From: Candidatus Villigracilis propinquus
GTDB taxonomy: Bacteria; Chloroflexota; Anaerolineae; Anaerolineales; Villigracilaceae
Assembly: GCA_016714565.1 (NCBI GenBank)
Contig: JADKDM010000031.1
Coordinates: 1 to 35,259, forward strand
Reading direction: 5' to 3'
Length of the DNA: 35,259 nt
Part shown: positions 24,199 to 32,298 of the stretch, in pieces
How positions within the stretch are numbered: position 1 is the stretch's first letter
Layout: each line of letters begins with the position of its first letter
Translations under genes and position numbers: made by a program
Notes under the pieces: model-generated
What the model was told of the DNA's origin: nothing
Databases searched by the model: none
What the model saw: the letters and a program-made list of their open reading frames with translations, nothing else

Positions 24199-26009
24199 TT
24201 AATTGTCCGCTTTCGGGCGGTCTGGGATTGTAAAGCAGAATAGGGAGCCTTTTCCCAACCCTTCGGATTCGACCCAGATTCTTCCGCCGTGGACTTCGAT
24301 GATGCGTTTGACGAGCGCCAGCCCCATGCCAATGCCTTCACTTTCTGCGCTGAGCTTTTCGAATAGCCCGAATATTTTTTCATGGAACCGTGGTTCGATC
24401 CCGATGCCATTATCTTTTACATAGATGATGGTATCCGTTCCGCTTTGCCGTTTGCCGATCTCGATCTGCGGCTCTGGCTGGCTGCCCATATAGTGGATGG
24501 AATTCTCAATTAAGTTTTGTAGTGCCTCCAATAATCGTTTGTGATCTGCATATACAAGGGGAAGATCGTCAGAGAGATGCACTGCGATGCCTTGTTTCGT
24601 GATTTGTTCCTGCAGCAAACCAACGGCTTCCTCAAACAAGGCGCGTAACGAGATCTTTTCAGACGGATCGGCCACCCGCCCAATGCTCAAGAGCTCCAGC
24701 AGTTCGTTGATCAGGCGCTGCATCTTATCGGCTCCCTCGCTGATGCGTTGGAGGTCTTTTTCCAAACGGGGTACATTTTTATCGAGCAAGTCCTTTCGTG
24801 ATAACCCCAGGAACCCTTTGATCGTGATCAGCGGTGATTTCAATTCATGTGAAAGTGTGTAGGCGAACCGTTCCAGTTCGGCATTCCTTTGTTCAAGTTC
24901 CCCGATCAATTTTTCCCGTATTTCTTCGGCGCGTTTGCGTTCGGTAATATCCTGATAAATGCCAATGGACATCAGCCCCCCGCTCTGCTCGTCGAAGCCT
25001 TTCACCGATGTATCGGCTATCCAGCGCGTCTGACCGTCACGGGTGCGGATATGGAAGTCGCATTCCCATAGGATGGAATGATCTTCATTCGTGATGCGAT
25101 TGGCTTCTTCATAGGTGAGATGGGAAAGCTTGCCGCGCGGATAGGCATCCAGTATCTGGGAGTTCCAGCGCTCCGAAGTCATTTCGGAGGCGGGGTAACC
25201 GGTCATGGAGAGAATCCCTTCGCCAATGAATGAAAACGCGAAGGCGTATTTGCTGTTGTGACGAAGAACATAGGGCACCGCGCCTGCGGCATCAATGGCG
25301 CGGCGGTACATGGTATCCAACTGTTGCAGGGCAAGTTCGGCCTGTTGGCGTTCGGCGGCTTCGGCTTGCTGTTGTTTGATCGTGACCTGTTGCAGGCGCA
25401 GGGATTTTTCCATTTGCATGCGCAGGTAACGGACGATGAAGACAATGATGGATTCCTGCACTGCCAGGGTGTAGATGGTCCTGTCGAAAACAGCAACAGG
25501 CATGCCCGTGGAAAGAAGCGGAGAGTCGTAATAGTTCACATCCAGCCAGTGGCCCCATATCCCCACGCTGGTGATTTGAAATATCATAAAAGGGAGAATG
25601 GCGCGGACGGGCAGCAGCAATGCGCCGAGGATGGCGGCGATGATGAGCGAGATCTGAAAGTTCGGCAGCCAGTAGCCGTCTGCGGGCAGGCTGGACATAT
25701 CGATCAGATACCAACTCAAGAGAAAAAGGCGCCAGCCATGTCGATCTGTTTTCTGGCAAGAAAGATAAAAGAGAAGATAAATGGAACAACGAATATAACG
25801 AGGGAGAGTTGCAGGGAAATAGAACGGGGCGGGGTGAGGTTTTCGCCAAAGCCAAAGTAGACGTTTGCTATGGCCAGTACACGCAGCAGAGCGATGGCGG
25901 GAAGCAGGAAGCGCAGGGCGCCTTCACGGTACACAACGGTGGGATCGATGGAACGCGGCATGAACCACCATTTCCAGATGCGGAGGATGGGTTGGGTCAA
26001 TACGTTCAC
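24199..26009 (-). CDS. membrane sensor histidine kinase with PAS domain (one frameshift)
   Basis: Starts at GTG 26009. Residues 1-95 hold membrane helices (ALRFLLPAIALLRVLAIANVYF, SLQLSLVIFVVPFIFSFIFLA). A frameshift in a T-run near 25720 leads into SWYLIDMSSLPADGYWLPN and more membrane helices up to about residue 220. A coiled-coil linker (LQQVTIKQQQAEAAERQQAEL) precedes a PAS/PAC domain (FSFIGEGILSMTGYPASEM ... GLMSIGIYQDITERKRAEE). HisKA follows with phospho-acceptor His in FAYTLSHELKSPLITIKGFLGL. HATPase has LIENSIHY (N box), DNGIGI (G1) and GIGMGLALVKRII (G2). About 603 aa, all catalytic boxes present. No response regulator is adjacent, so it is an orphan here. The signal is unknown. Confidence 0.88.
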
Positions 26010-26058
26010 CGGGGTATTTCCTTTACAACTTTCATCGTTTTACAGCATGTAAACTATA

Positions 26059-27240
26059 TCAGGGCGACCAGGCGAGGCCGTAATAGGAAGCGTTGTCATT
26101 CGTTAATCGGGTCAGGTGGGAGCCGTCGCTATCCATCACAAAAATTCCCGCGCTTCCGTCGCGGCTCGATATAAACGCTATCTTCGTACCATCCGGTGAC
26201 CAGATCTGTTCGTACTCATCCTCCGCACTGTTTGTGAGGTTGACCAGACCGCTGCCATCGGCGTTCACGGTATAAATTTCCTGATTGCCGTCTCGATACG
26301 AGAGAAATGAGATCTTCTGACTATCCGGAGACCAGATGCGGTTTTCATCCCACGGGCTGATTGTGTAGGAGATACTGGTGAGGTCGCTGCCATCGGCATT
26401 CATTACATGGATCTCACTGTTGTCGCCCCGACCTGTAGAGAATGCTATTTTTTTACCGTCCGGTGACCAGATGGGGTTCCTATTTTTATGCTTCTGTGCG
26501 AGCTTGGTGAGGTTTGTACCGTCTGCGTCCATCACGCAGATGGCCAGCTCACGGCAATTCCCATCAAATAAGATCTTTTGGCTGTCTGGAGACCAGACAG
26601 GGTTGGCCCAGCCATCATACGCTGTGATGTGGATCAGGTTACTGCCATCGGCGTTGATCAGATACACGTTGCTGTACTGCGAGCAGCAGCCACTAAAATG
26701 AACGATCACAAGGATAATCTTGCTGCCATCCGGTGACCAGGATAGGGAACAACAACCTGTCAAAAACCGCAGATCCATATTCGCCGGGTCATAGACACTG
26801 ATCTCGGTTGTATCAATTAATTTGACGGGACTGGAACCATCCGCATTCATAATGTAGATGCTGGCGGTGTCACCACCATCGCTTGTTCCGAAGGCGATCT
26901 TGCTGCCATCTGGTGACCAGGCGGGGCGGAATTTGGGAGTGATCTCGTTCGCCAGTGGACTCAGTCCGCTGCCGTCGGCGTTGACCACGTAAATTTCAGT
27001 GACATCGTCCAGCCCGTAGGTAAAGGCGATCTTTCCCCCGCCGCCCCCAATGGCGGTTGGCACAGCCGTAGGCGGGATTGTAGGTGCAGGGACTGGCGTA
27101 TCTGTGGAAGGAAGACTGGTCTGGGTTGAGATCGGCGTGGACTCGCGTGCGACCTCTGCCGTGCTGGCTGGCGTACCAGCTCCACCAGTTGAACATGCCG
27201 CCAAATAGACAAATAAGAAGATCACTCCAAGTTTTCTCAT
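26059..27240 (-). CDS. PD40/TolB-like beta-propeller lipoprotein
   Basis: 393 aa from the ATG at 27240, with GGAGG 9 nt upstream; the earlier ATG at 27249 touches the ribosome site. The signal MRKLGVIFLFVYLAAC has a lipobox at LAAC, followed by a Thr/Pro-rich spacer. From about residue 65 there are at least seven PD40 repeats of the form WSPDGSKIAF...IYVMNADGSG, giving a TolB-type propeller. Some blades are degenerate (WSPDSQKISFLS). Such lipoproteins are common in this lineage and probably bind extracellular partners or polymers; no enzymatic site is seen. Confidence 0.88.
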   Translation of the reverse strand: MRKLGVIFLFVYLAACSTGGAGTPASTAEVARESTPISTQTSLPSTDTPVPAPTIPPTAVPTAIGGGGGKIAFTYGLDDVTEIYVVNADGSGLSPLANEITPKFRPAWSPDGSKIAFGTSDGGDTASIYIMNADGSSPVKLIDTTEISVYDPANMDLRFLTGCCSLSWSPDGSKIILVIVHFSGCCSQYSNVYLINADGSNLIHITAYDGWANPVWSPDSQKILFDGNCRELAICVMDADGTNLTKLAQKHKNRNPIWSPDGKKIAFSTGRGDNSEIHVMNADGSDLTSISYTISPWDENRIWSPDSQKISFLSYRDGNQEIYTVNADGSGLVNLTNSAEDEYEQIWSPDGTKIAFISSRDGSAGIFVMDSDGSHLTRLTNDNASYYGLAWSP

Positions 27241-27282
27241 ATCCAGCATCCTCCAATTTGATGTACTTATGACTTGCAGACT

Positions 27283-28302
27283 TCAACTTCCTGCGGGCTT
27301 TTCCATTTTCTTTTCGAGGTAGGCGTCTCCAAAGTCTACGTACACTTCAACCCAAAGCGGCAAATGATCGGACATTTTGAAGGTTCGCCATTGCTTGTAT
27401 TGGTTCAACGTCATCTGCGGTTGATAGGTCTGCCAATCCGATTCGCGATAGACATGCTCGAAGAACGGGAACGTGCCGGCTCTTGCAAGCCCCATTTGCG
27501 TTTGGATCTCGCGTGCCAGAAAAGCGATCTGATCGAATGGCTTGTCCTGAATGGCATTTGAGTAGGTACCCTTGAGCTTGGCAGGGATTTCGAACATTTC
27601 CTTTTCGATTGCTTTCAAGGTCTCGTCTTTTGTAGAGAAGATATTGAAGTCACCCAGCAGGACAGCATTATTTGCCCAGGCATCTTTGGATTTCATACGC
27701 TTCTTCAATAACTGGACAATTGCCTTGGCTTCCAGAAGGCGCTGCGGATCGTCAGCTTTGTCTTCACCGTAGTAGAAGTGTTGGGTGCAGAGTGTGAACT
27801 TGAACCAGCCCGCCTTGAAGCCCGCAACATAGGGCGTGCGTGAGAAGGCGAAATCGGAACTCAGTACACCGCCCACCTTTTTCATCTCAGGCACAAGTTC
27901 CCCCGCCATTCCGCCAAAGGATATTTTGCGCGTGTCATAGATATAGGCATGGCGTTCATTGTTGCCCTGCGCCCCCAGGGTGACATCCGAAACGAGGTAC
28001 TTCCACCAGCTGCCAAGCATGGACATCAGTTTATCGAGACAATCCAGATCGTCGCGGACTTCCTGCACGGCGATAATATCAAAACGGGACATGATCTCCG
28101 CAATGTAGAGGAGCGGCTCATCCTCCCGACCGCCGGACTTGGTTCCGCCGAACTCACGCAGGTTCCACGTGGCTAACAGAAGGGTGGGGTCAACCGTCTT
28201 CGCTGGGATGGTCTTATCCAGCGCGAACTTAAGCGCCAGCAGCCTTTCTGCGGTGCGCCGGCCTTCCACTGTTGAACTATCTATATTTTTGTATTCTGGC
28301 AT
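27283..28302 (-). CDS. endonuclease/exonuclease/phosphatase-family protein
   Basis: 339 aa with the EEP (DNase I-like) core: LLATWNLREFG (metal Asn), DIIAVQEVRDDL (catalytic Glu), HAYIYDTRKISF, LCTQHFYYG, AVLLGDFNIF (DxN) and the C-terminal SDHLPLWVEVYVDF (catalytic Asp-His). There is no signal peptide, so it is likely cytoplasmic. The family cleaves nucleic acid phosphodiesters or phosphoinositides. The N-terminal 40 residues are a charged extension. GGAGG lies about 9 nt before the ATG. Confidence 0.88.
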   Translation of the reverse strand: MPEYKNIDSSTVEGRRTAERLLALKFALDKTIPAKTVDPTLLLATWNLREFGGTKSGGREDEPLLYIAEIMSRFDIIAVQEVRDDLDCLDKLMSMLGSWWKYLVSDVTLGAQGNNERHAYIYDTRKISFGGMAGELVPEMKKVGGVLSSDFAFSRTPYVAGFKAGWFKFTLCTQHFYYGEDKADDPQRLLEAKAIVQLLKKRMKSKDAWANNAVLLGDFNIFSTKDETLKAIEKEMFEIPAKLKGTYSNAIQDKPFDQIAFLAREIQTQMGLARAGTFPFFEHVYRESDWQTYQPQMTLNQYKQWRTFKMSDHLPLWVEVYVDFGDAYLEKKMEKPAGS

Positions 28303-28410
28303 GGGATGTATCCTCCATCGTTTCCAATGAGATAGTGAACTAAAAACGCTTGACTTCGCCCTAGTATATGCTTTTCGCCTTCTGTTTTCAATAGAGACAT
28401 GAAAACTTTA

Positions 28411-28523
28411 CCCCTCCAACCTTTGCGTAGCATCCTGTGGACCCCTAAAGGGGAGGCTATTTGCTCCTGTCACTACGCGTTGACCAAATCACATCGAAAC
28501 AATAAACCGCAAAAGTGCAATTG
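28411..28523 (+). repeat. isolated copy (A) of the 29.4-kb repeat unit
   Basis: It starts cccctccaacctttgcgtag, contains aaggggaggctatttgctcc and gttgaccaaatcacatcg, and ends in aattggtt. It is nearly identical over its first 35 nt to unit C at 29593. It lies downstream of the lipoprotein gene at 28546-29310; unit B lies on its other side. Confidence 0.8.
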
Positions 28524-28545
28524 GTTCACGTAGCTCAACGGTATT

Positions 28546-29310
28546 TTAGTGCAGCTCCTGATATTCATCCAATACAAGGGAGCCCAGGTGGTAATCAGCA
28601 AAAAAAGTGAATTCAAGCGCGCCCCATTCCGAACCAAGGTTTCCCTGAAAGCTAAATGAGTTCTCTGGGTTGTCACGCTCCCATATTCTGGCGTCGAAAT
28701 CGCCATTCGCGGAACGGGTGATCGAAAAATAATGCCATTGACTGAAATCAGACTTGCGAGCCAGGATCTCTTCCACGTCCAGTGTGGAGTCGTGATAGAT
28801 ATCCCATGTGCCTCTCCCGGAGTTGTAACTGAAGCGGCTGACCTTTTCGGTCGAGTAATCGCCAACGTGGTACCCTATGTTGAAGGTTGCATTGCCCGTT
28901 TTTTTGAAGAGAATGACAGTCGTTACACCGGGTGGTACAGGGGTCATTTTATTGATCCCGCCATAGGGCCAAAGATTGGGCGGGGACACATAGTCTGGTT
29001 CCCTTTCCAATATCAAGGCTCCGGACTCGATCCGCCCTGGTCCCCAAAAATTAAAAGGAAATGTGATGTCGTCAAAACCTTCACTAAATAGCGCTTGACC
29101 CAGATCAGGAACCAGAGGGGTTGGCGTTATTGTGAGGGAGGGCGTCAGGCTTGGCAAAATAATTGCTGTGGCTGTGGGGCCGGGTGTGCTGGTGGTTTCG
29201 GGTGTTATGGTTGCAATGCCATCAGGTACAGACGCTGGAGCACAACCGATGAGTAAGAATATTGAGAATAGTATGATTGAATACTGCGGAAATATTTTGT
29301 TTTTTGTCAT
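28546..29310 (-). CDS. lipoprotein with LamG/concanavalin-like domain
   Basis: 254 aa from the ATG at 29310 (an alternative ATG is at 29325). Signal KIFPQYSIILFSIFLLIGC, lipobox LIGC. A 45-residue Thr/Pro/Ser linker follows (TPETTSTPGPTATA...), then a beta-sandwich-like domain from about residue 75: LFSEGFDDITFPFNFWGPGRIESGALILE, VTTVILFKKTGNATFNIGYHVGD, WHYFSITRSANGDFDARIWERDNPE. The pattern of a fragment with '...F.D..W....G.I..GAL.L' resembles LamG/DUF1080-like sugar-binding folds, but the family is not certain. Secreted and lipid-anchored. It is flanked on both sides by copies of the same non-coding repeat. Confidence 0.75.
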   Translation of the reverse strand: MTKNKIFPQYSIILFSIFLLIGCAPASVPDGIATITPETTSTPGPTATAIILPSLTPSLTITPTPLVPDLGQALFSEGFDDITFPFNFWGPGRIESGALILEREPDYVSPPNLWPYGGINKMTPVPPGVTTVILFKKTGNATFNIGYHVGDYSTEKVSRFSYNSGRGTWDIYHDSTLDVEEILARKSDFSQWHYFSITRSANGDFDARIWERDNPENSFSFQGNLGSEWGALEFTFFADYHLGSLVLDEYQELH

Positions 29311-29348
29311 GATCTTCTTCCTCATGTGGACCTGCCTGTCGTTGCGAA

Positions 29349-29955
29349 CTGTGGTTCCGCCCCTCCAACCTCGCTAGCATCACTACCTGGGGAGTCCCCA
29401 AAATGGGGAGGCTATTTTGCTCCTATCACTAAGCGTTGACCAATTCACATCCCACTACGGGGACTGTGTCGGGACAGAAAACTCCCGCAGCTTGTCTTCC
29501 TCTAGCGTAGCACCCTGTGGGCAAATTGGTTTTCACATCGACCTGTAGGGTTTTGGGGGAAGTGTCCAAAGGACGAAGGGGCTGTGGTTCTACCCCTCCA
29601 ACCTTTGCGTAGCATCCTGTGGACCCCGAACGGGGAGGCTTTTGCTTCTATCACTGTAAGTTGACCAATTCACATCGGACAGAAAACTCCAAAGCTGGCT
29701 TCCCCAAATTGATTTTATTTGGGGAAGTAGTCCAAAGGACGAAGGGGCTGTGGTTCCACCCTCCAACCTACCACTCGCAGCTTTCCCTACGGCTCCTTCG
29801 GGTACGCGTCCCCAAAATGGGGAGGCTTTGCACTATTCATTGTAGTTGACCAATCTACATCGGACAGAAATTCTCAAAGCGGAGCTCTCTGCGTAGCACC
29901 CTGTAAATTGGTTTTTATTTGGAAGTGTCCAGAGGACGAAGGGGGCTACACAGTC
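29349..29955 (+). repeat. tandem array of three degenerate repeat units (B, C, D)
   Basis: Units start at about 29360, 29593 and 29758 with (c)ccctccaacc. Each continues with ggggaggct, then ttgaccaattcacatc and (units C and D) ggacagaaa, then (units B and D) gcgtagcaccctgt, aattg-tttt, and closes with gtccaaaggacgaaggggc (unit D gtccagaggacg). Unit lengths are about 233, 165 and 190 nt. Several blocks can form hairpins (tccccaaaatgggga; gtccaaaggac). No open frame runs through it. Confidence 0.85.
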
Positions 29956-30407
29956 TTATTTTAATTCTTCAACCTGTATTCCTTCCATCTTCCACTTCTC
30001 CACTTGACCTTGCAACTGCCCTTCACTCGCATGGATGAATCACGCGCCCCGCAATTCGCGCCGCAAGATCGTTTCGCTTTAATGCCATTTCTTTCTTACG
30101 TAGACTTGATATTCCTTGAACGGTGAGATGACCAACAGCCTGCCTTTCAATTTCTGCTTCCACGCAGAAGGGATGCGAGCATGTTCCAGCCTGCCGCCCA
30201 AGACTACGATGATGGGACATTTACCTTCAAAAGCACGGCAAGCAATTTCCCGCTCGGCGGGTGAATGAAAGCCGCTGATGATTCTTTACCCGCCGCCTCT
30301 TTATTTCTTGGCGTAGTCATGCGCTTTGAGAATCGTAAACTGGCGGCATTTGGCGGATGTAGAAGATGGCTAACGTCGGAAGGTTGATTAGTTCAATATT
30401 TCCTCAT
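29956..30407 (-). pseudogene. DprA/SLOG-like Rossmann protein remnant, several frameshifts
   Basis: Read leftward from the ATG at 30407, the pieces are: MRKY, then NIELINLPTLAIFYIRQMPPVYDSQSA, HDYAKK, HSPAEREIACRAFEGKCPIIVVLGGRLEHARIPSAWKQKLKGRLLVISPF, MALKRNDLAARIAGRV, and HASEGQLQGQVEKWKMEGIQVEELK with the stop at 29956. The order matches small SLOG/DprA-like proteins, where a GxHSPxE segment is followed by an R-x-P-x-x-W-K and a LLVLSPF strand. About 150 aa; the first third may be missing. At least four frame changes are needed, so this may be real decay. Confidence 0.55.
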
Positions 30408-30487
30408 ATAGTCAATTTCTATACCATACCCAGATGTAATCGGAAAATTTGATTGATCACGTGAAAGAGATTTGGATGCCCAAAGCT
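30408..30487. other. gap between two remnants of the defence island
   Basis: 80 nt with no gene and no convincing promoter or terminator. The AT-rich character of the island begins about here. Confidence 0.3.
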
Positions 30488-31384
30488 TTACTCCACGCTG
30501 CCTTTTGATGTATTACGCTGAATATGCAATCTGCCCATTTTCAACTGTTGTTTTTCCACCTTTTGACCAGGGCTTTATATGATCGCAATGCCAGTCATCC
30601 CATGTTAGTTTCGCCCCTTCACATTTGATTTTCAATTTACAAATTCCACCATCGCGCCGAAATACAGCGAGGCGCTGATAGTGCGTGAACATGCGTTGAT
30701 TATCCTTCAACCGAATTGACGGATATTTCTCCAGCAAGTTCCTTAACATAAATTCCATACGCCAGCGAATAGACTCTTCCGCGTCGGACCAGGCTAATTT
30801 TCTCTTTGTATGCCGACCATTCAGCTACGATCTCGTCTTCTGATTTTTCTTCCTGAAGTCTGCGTTCCTGTTCAAACTGGATAAACCAATTGTAAAAATG
30901 AGGTTTTATGTCCTCAATGACATATTGTTTTTGAAGTTCTGCGATGACACAATACAGGTCAGATGATAAACCCTTTCCAACTTCCGGGTGTCTTTTCCGA
31001 AAATATCGTTATGATTTTCAACACCCGCACAACGGATTTTGCTTCTGCTGATTTATCATCAAACTCTTTGTTGTTTTCGTACATTTTATTAAGATCGGCG
31101 TTTTTGATGTTGGTTGGCTTGCCTGCCAATTCCAGACAAACACATTGAGCCGCCACAAGGTCGTGATTAAAACGGGAATTTGCAAAGCCTACTTTTTCAA
31201 AAAAAGGATGTTTTGATAATTCACGTACAAACCCCCGCATCTTTCCCGCGCAGCATGGTATCTACCAGTAATTAGAGCTTGAGCAGCGCCCCATACGGCA
31301 GGACGCTGAAAATCTGGATTGGTGTCAATACGTCCACGAATAACGTGAATTGGTTCTAGTGGCCATGGTTTTATTTGAATTCAT
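30488..31384 (-). pseudogene. DUF262-HNH endonuclease (GmrSD-like), internally deleted and frameshifted
   Basis: The N-terminus at about 31384 gives IKPWPLEPIHVIRGRIDTNPDFQRPAVWGAAQ, the DUF262 start motif (DFQRPAVW). It then jumps to GKMRGFVRELSKHPFFEKVGFANSRFNHDLVAAQ, normally more than 100 residues later; the DGQQR nucleotide-binding segment that should lie between is absent. The rest follows: DLNKMYENNKEFD, FSEKTPG, FYNWFIQFEQERR, and the HNH domain AVFRRDGGICKLKIKC...WHCDHIKPWSKGGKTTVENGQ, ending NTSKGSVE at 30488. Full-length relatives are about 550-600 aa; this is about 300. It is a type IV-like restriction factor that would be inactive as seen. Confidence 0.7.
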
Positions 31385-31409
31385 AAATTCATTCCTCGCT
31401 TGAAATCAT

Positions 31410-32268
31410 TTTAAATATTCTAATTCTTTTACAAAGGCTTCAGCCACATCTTGTCAGTTAAGAATTGATAATACTTGATAACATCTTTGAAATATGGTTT
31501 CTGTATTTGTCATCGATGCAAGTGTAGCTTTATAGTCACTATCTTTTCGAGAAAAGTAATGGTGAAGAATAATATATTTTTTTCAATAACAAAGCTACAT
31601 GAGTAATCAATGGAGAAATAATTCTCCAGAGCTGAATCACATAAACCTGCCCAAACTAAATTGCCGCAATTGGGGAAATCCTTCGAATTACACTCGCCGA
31701 TCTGTTTCCGTACACCATGGGCAACATGGCCTTCTAATTGAATCTAAAGGTAAACCAGCTTCTCCAAGTTTTGAATTCATTGCATCACCGCGTTGAGCTT
31801 TGCCGCCATTCTTAATTATTACGCTAATTGCTTCTTCGAAAGCTCCTTGTGGAAGAAAAGATTGGTTGCCAAGATTGTCAACCTCAATCCCGCCAATTAA
31901 CCAATGGTAGCTAAAAATCCATCACGCTGCAATGGTATTCTTTCAGAGCGATTTCCATTTTGAAATCTACTCCTTATTGTTTCAAATACGTAATCGTTAT
32001 TGTTCATTATTTAATTGAGAGGCCAACTTTCCAATTTTTCTCTATCCAAATAAGGACATTCTATTCCAGCATCCCAAAATGTCTTAAGGCTTCTTCATTT
32101 TCTTCTTTGATTTTTCGAGGGCATTCTCATATGTTTCTTATAATTTTGTGATTGTGGGCTTTTTTTAGGCATCAAGCCATTTTTTTCTTTGACTTCAGCA
32201 ATCCAAGATGTCATTGGTACAAAACCATAGGTTTGTCTTTACATATCAAGATTTACATAGGTAGCCAT
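31410..32268 (-). pseudogene. unidentified broken gene between the R-M and DUF262 genes
   Basis: AAAGGAG precedes the ATG at 32268 (MATYVNLDM), only about 30 nt after the R-M stop. The frame breaks repeatedly, but long protein-like pieces are collinear: FVPMTSWIAEVKEKNGLMPKK, FWDAGIECPYLDREKLESWPLN, DYVFETIRSRFQNGNRSERIPLQRDGFLATIG, VDNLGNQSFLPQGAFEEAISVIIKNGG, KAQRGDAMNSKLGEAGLPLDSI, and a last piece FSRKDSDYKATLASMTNTETIFQ. AT-rich, about 285 aa in all. I do not recognise the family. The position suggests an accessory gene of the restriction locus. Confidence 0.45.
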
Positions 32269-32298
32269 CGTTTCTCCTTTTTATTGTTATTCTCTTCA

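Noticed and set aside
25258..25860. Plus-strand 200-codon frame
   Set aside because: Shadow of the histidine kinase membrane and coiled-coil region.
29349..29955. CRISPR array
   Set aside because: Units are too long (165-235 nt), the parts between blocks are also repeated, and no cas genes are present.
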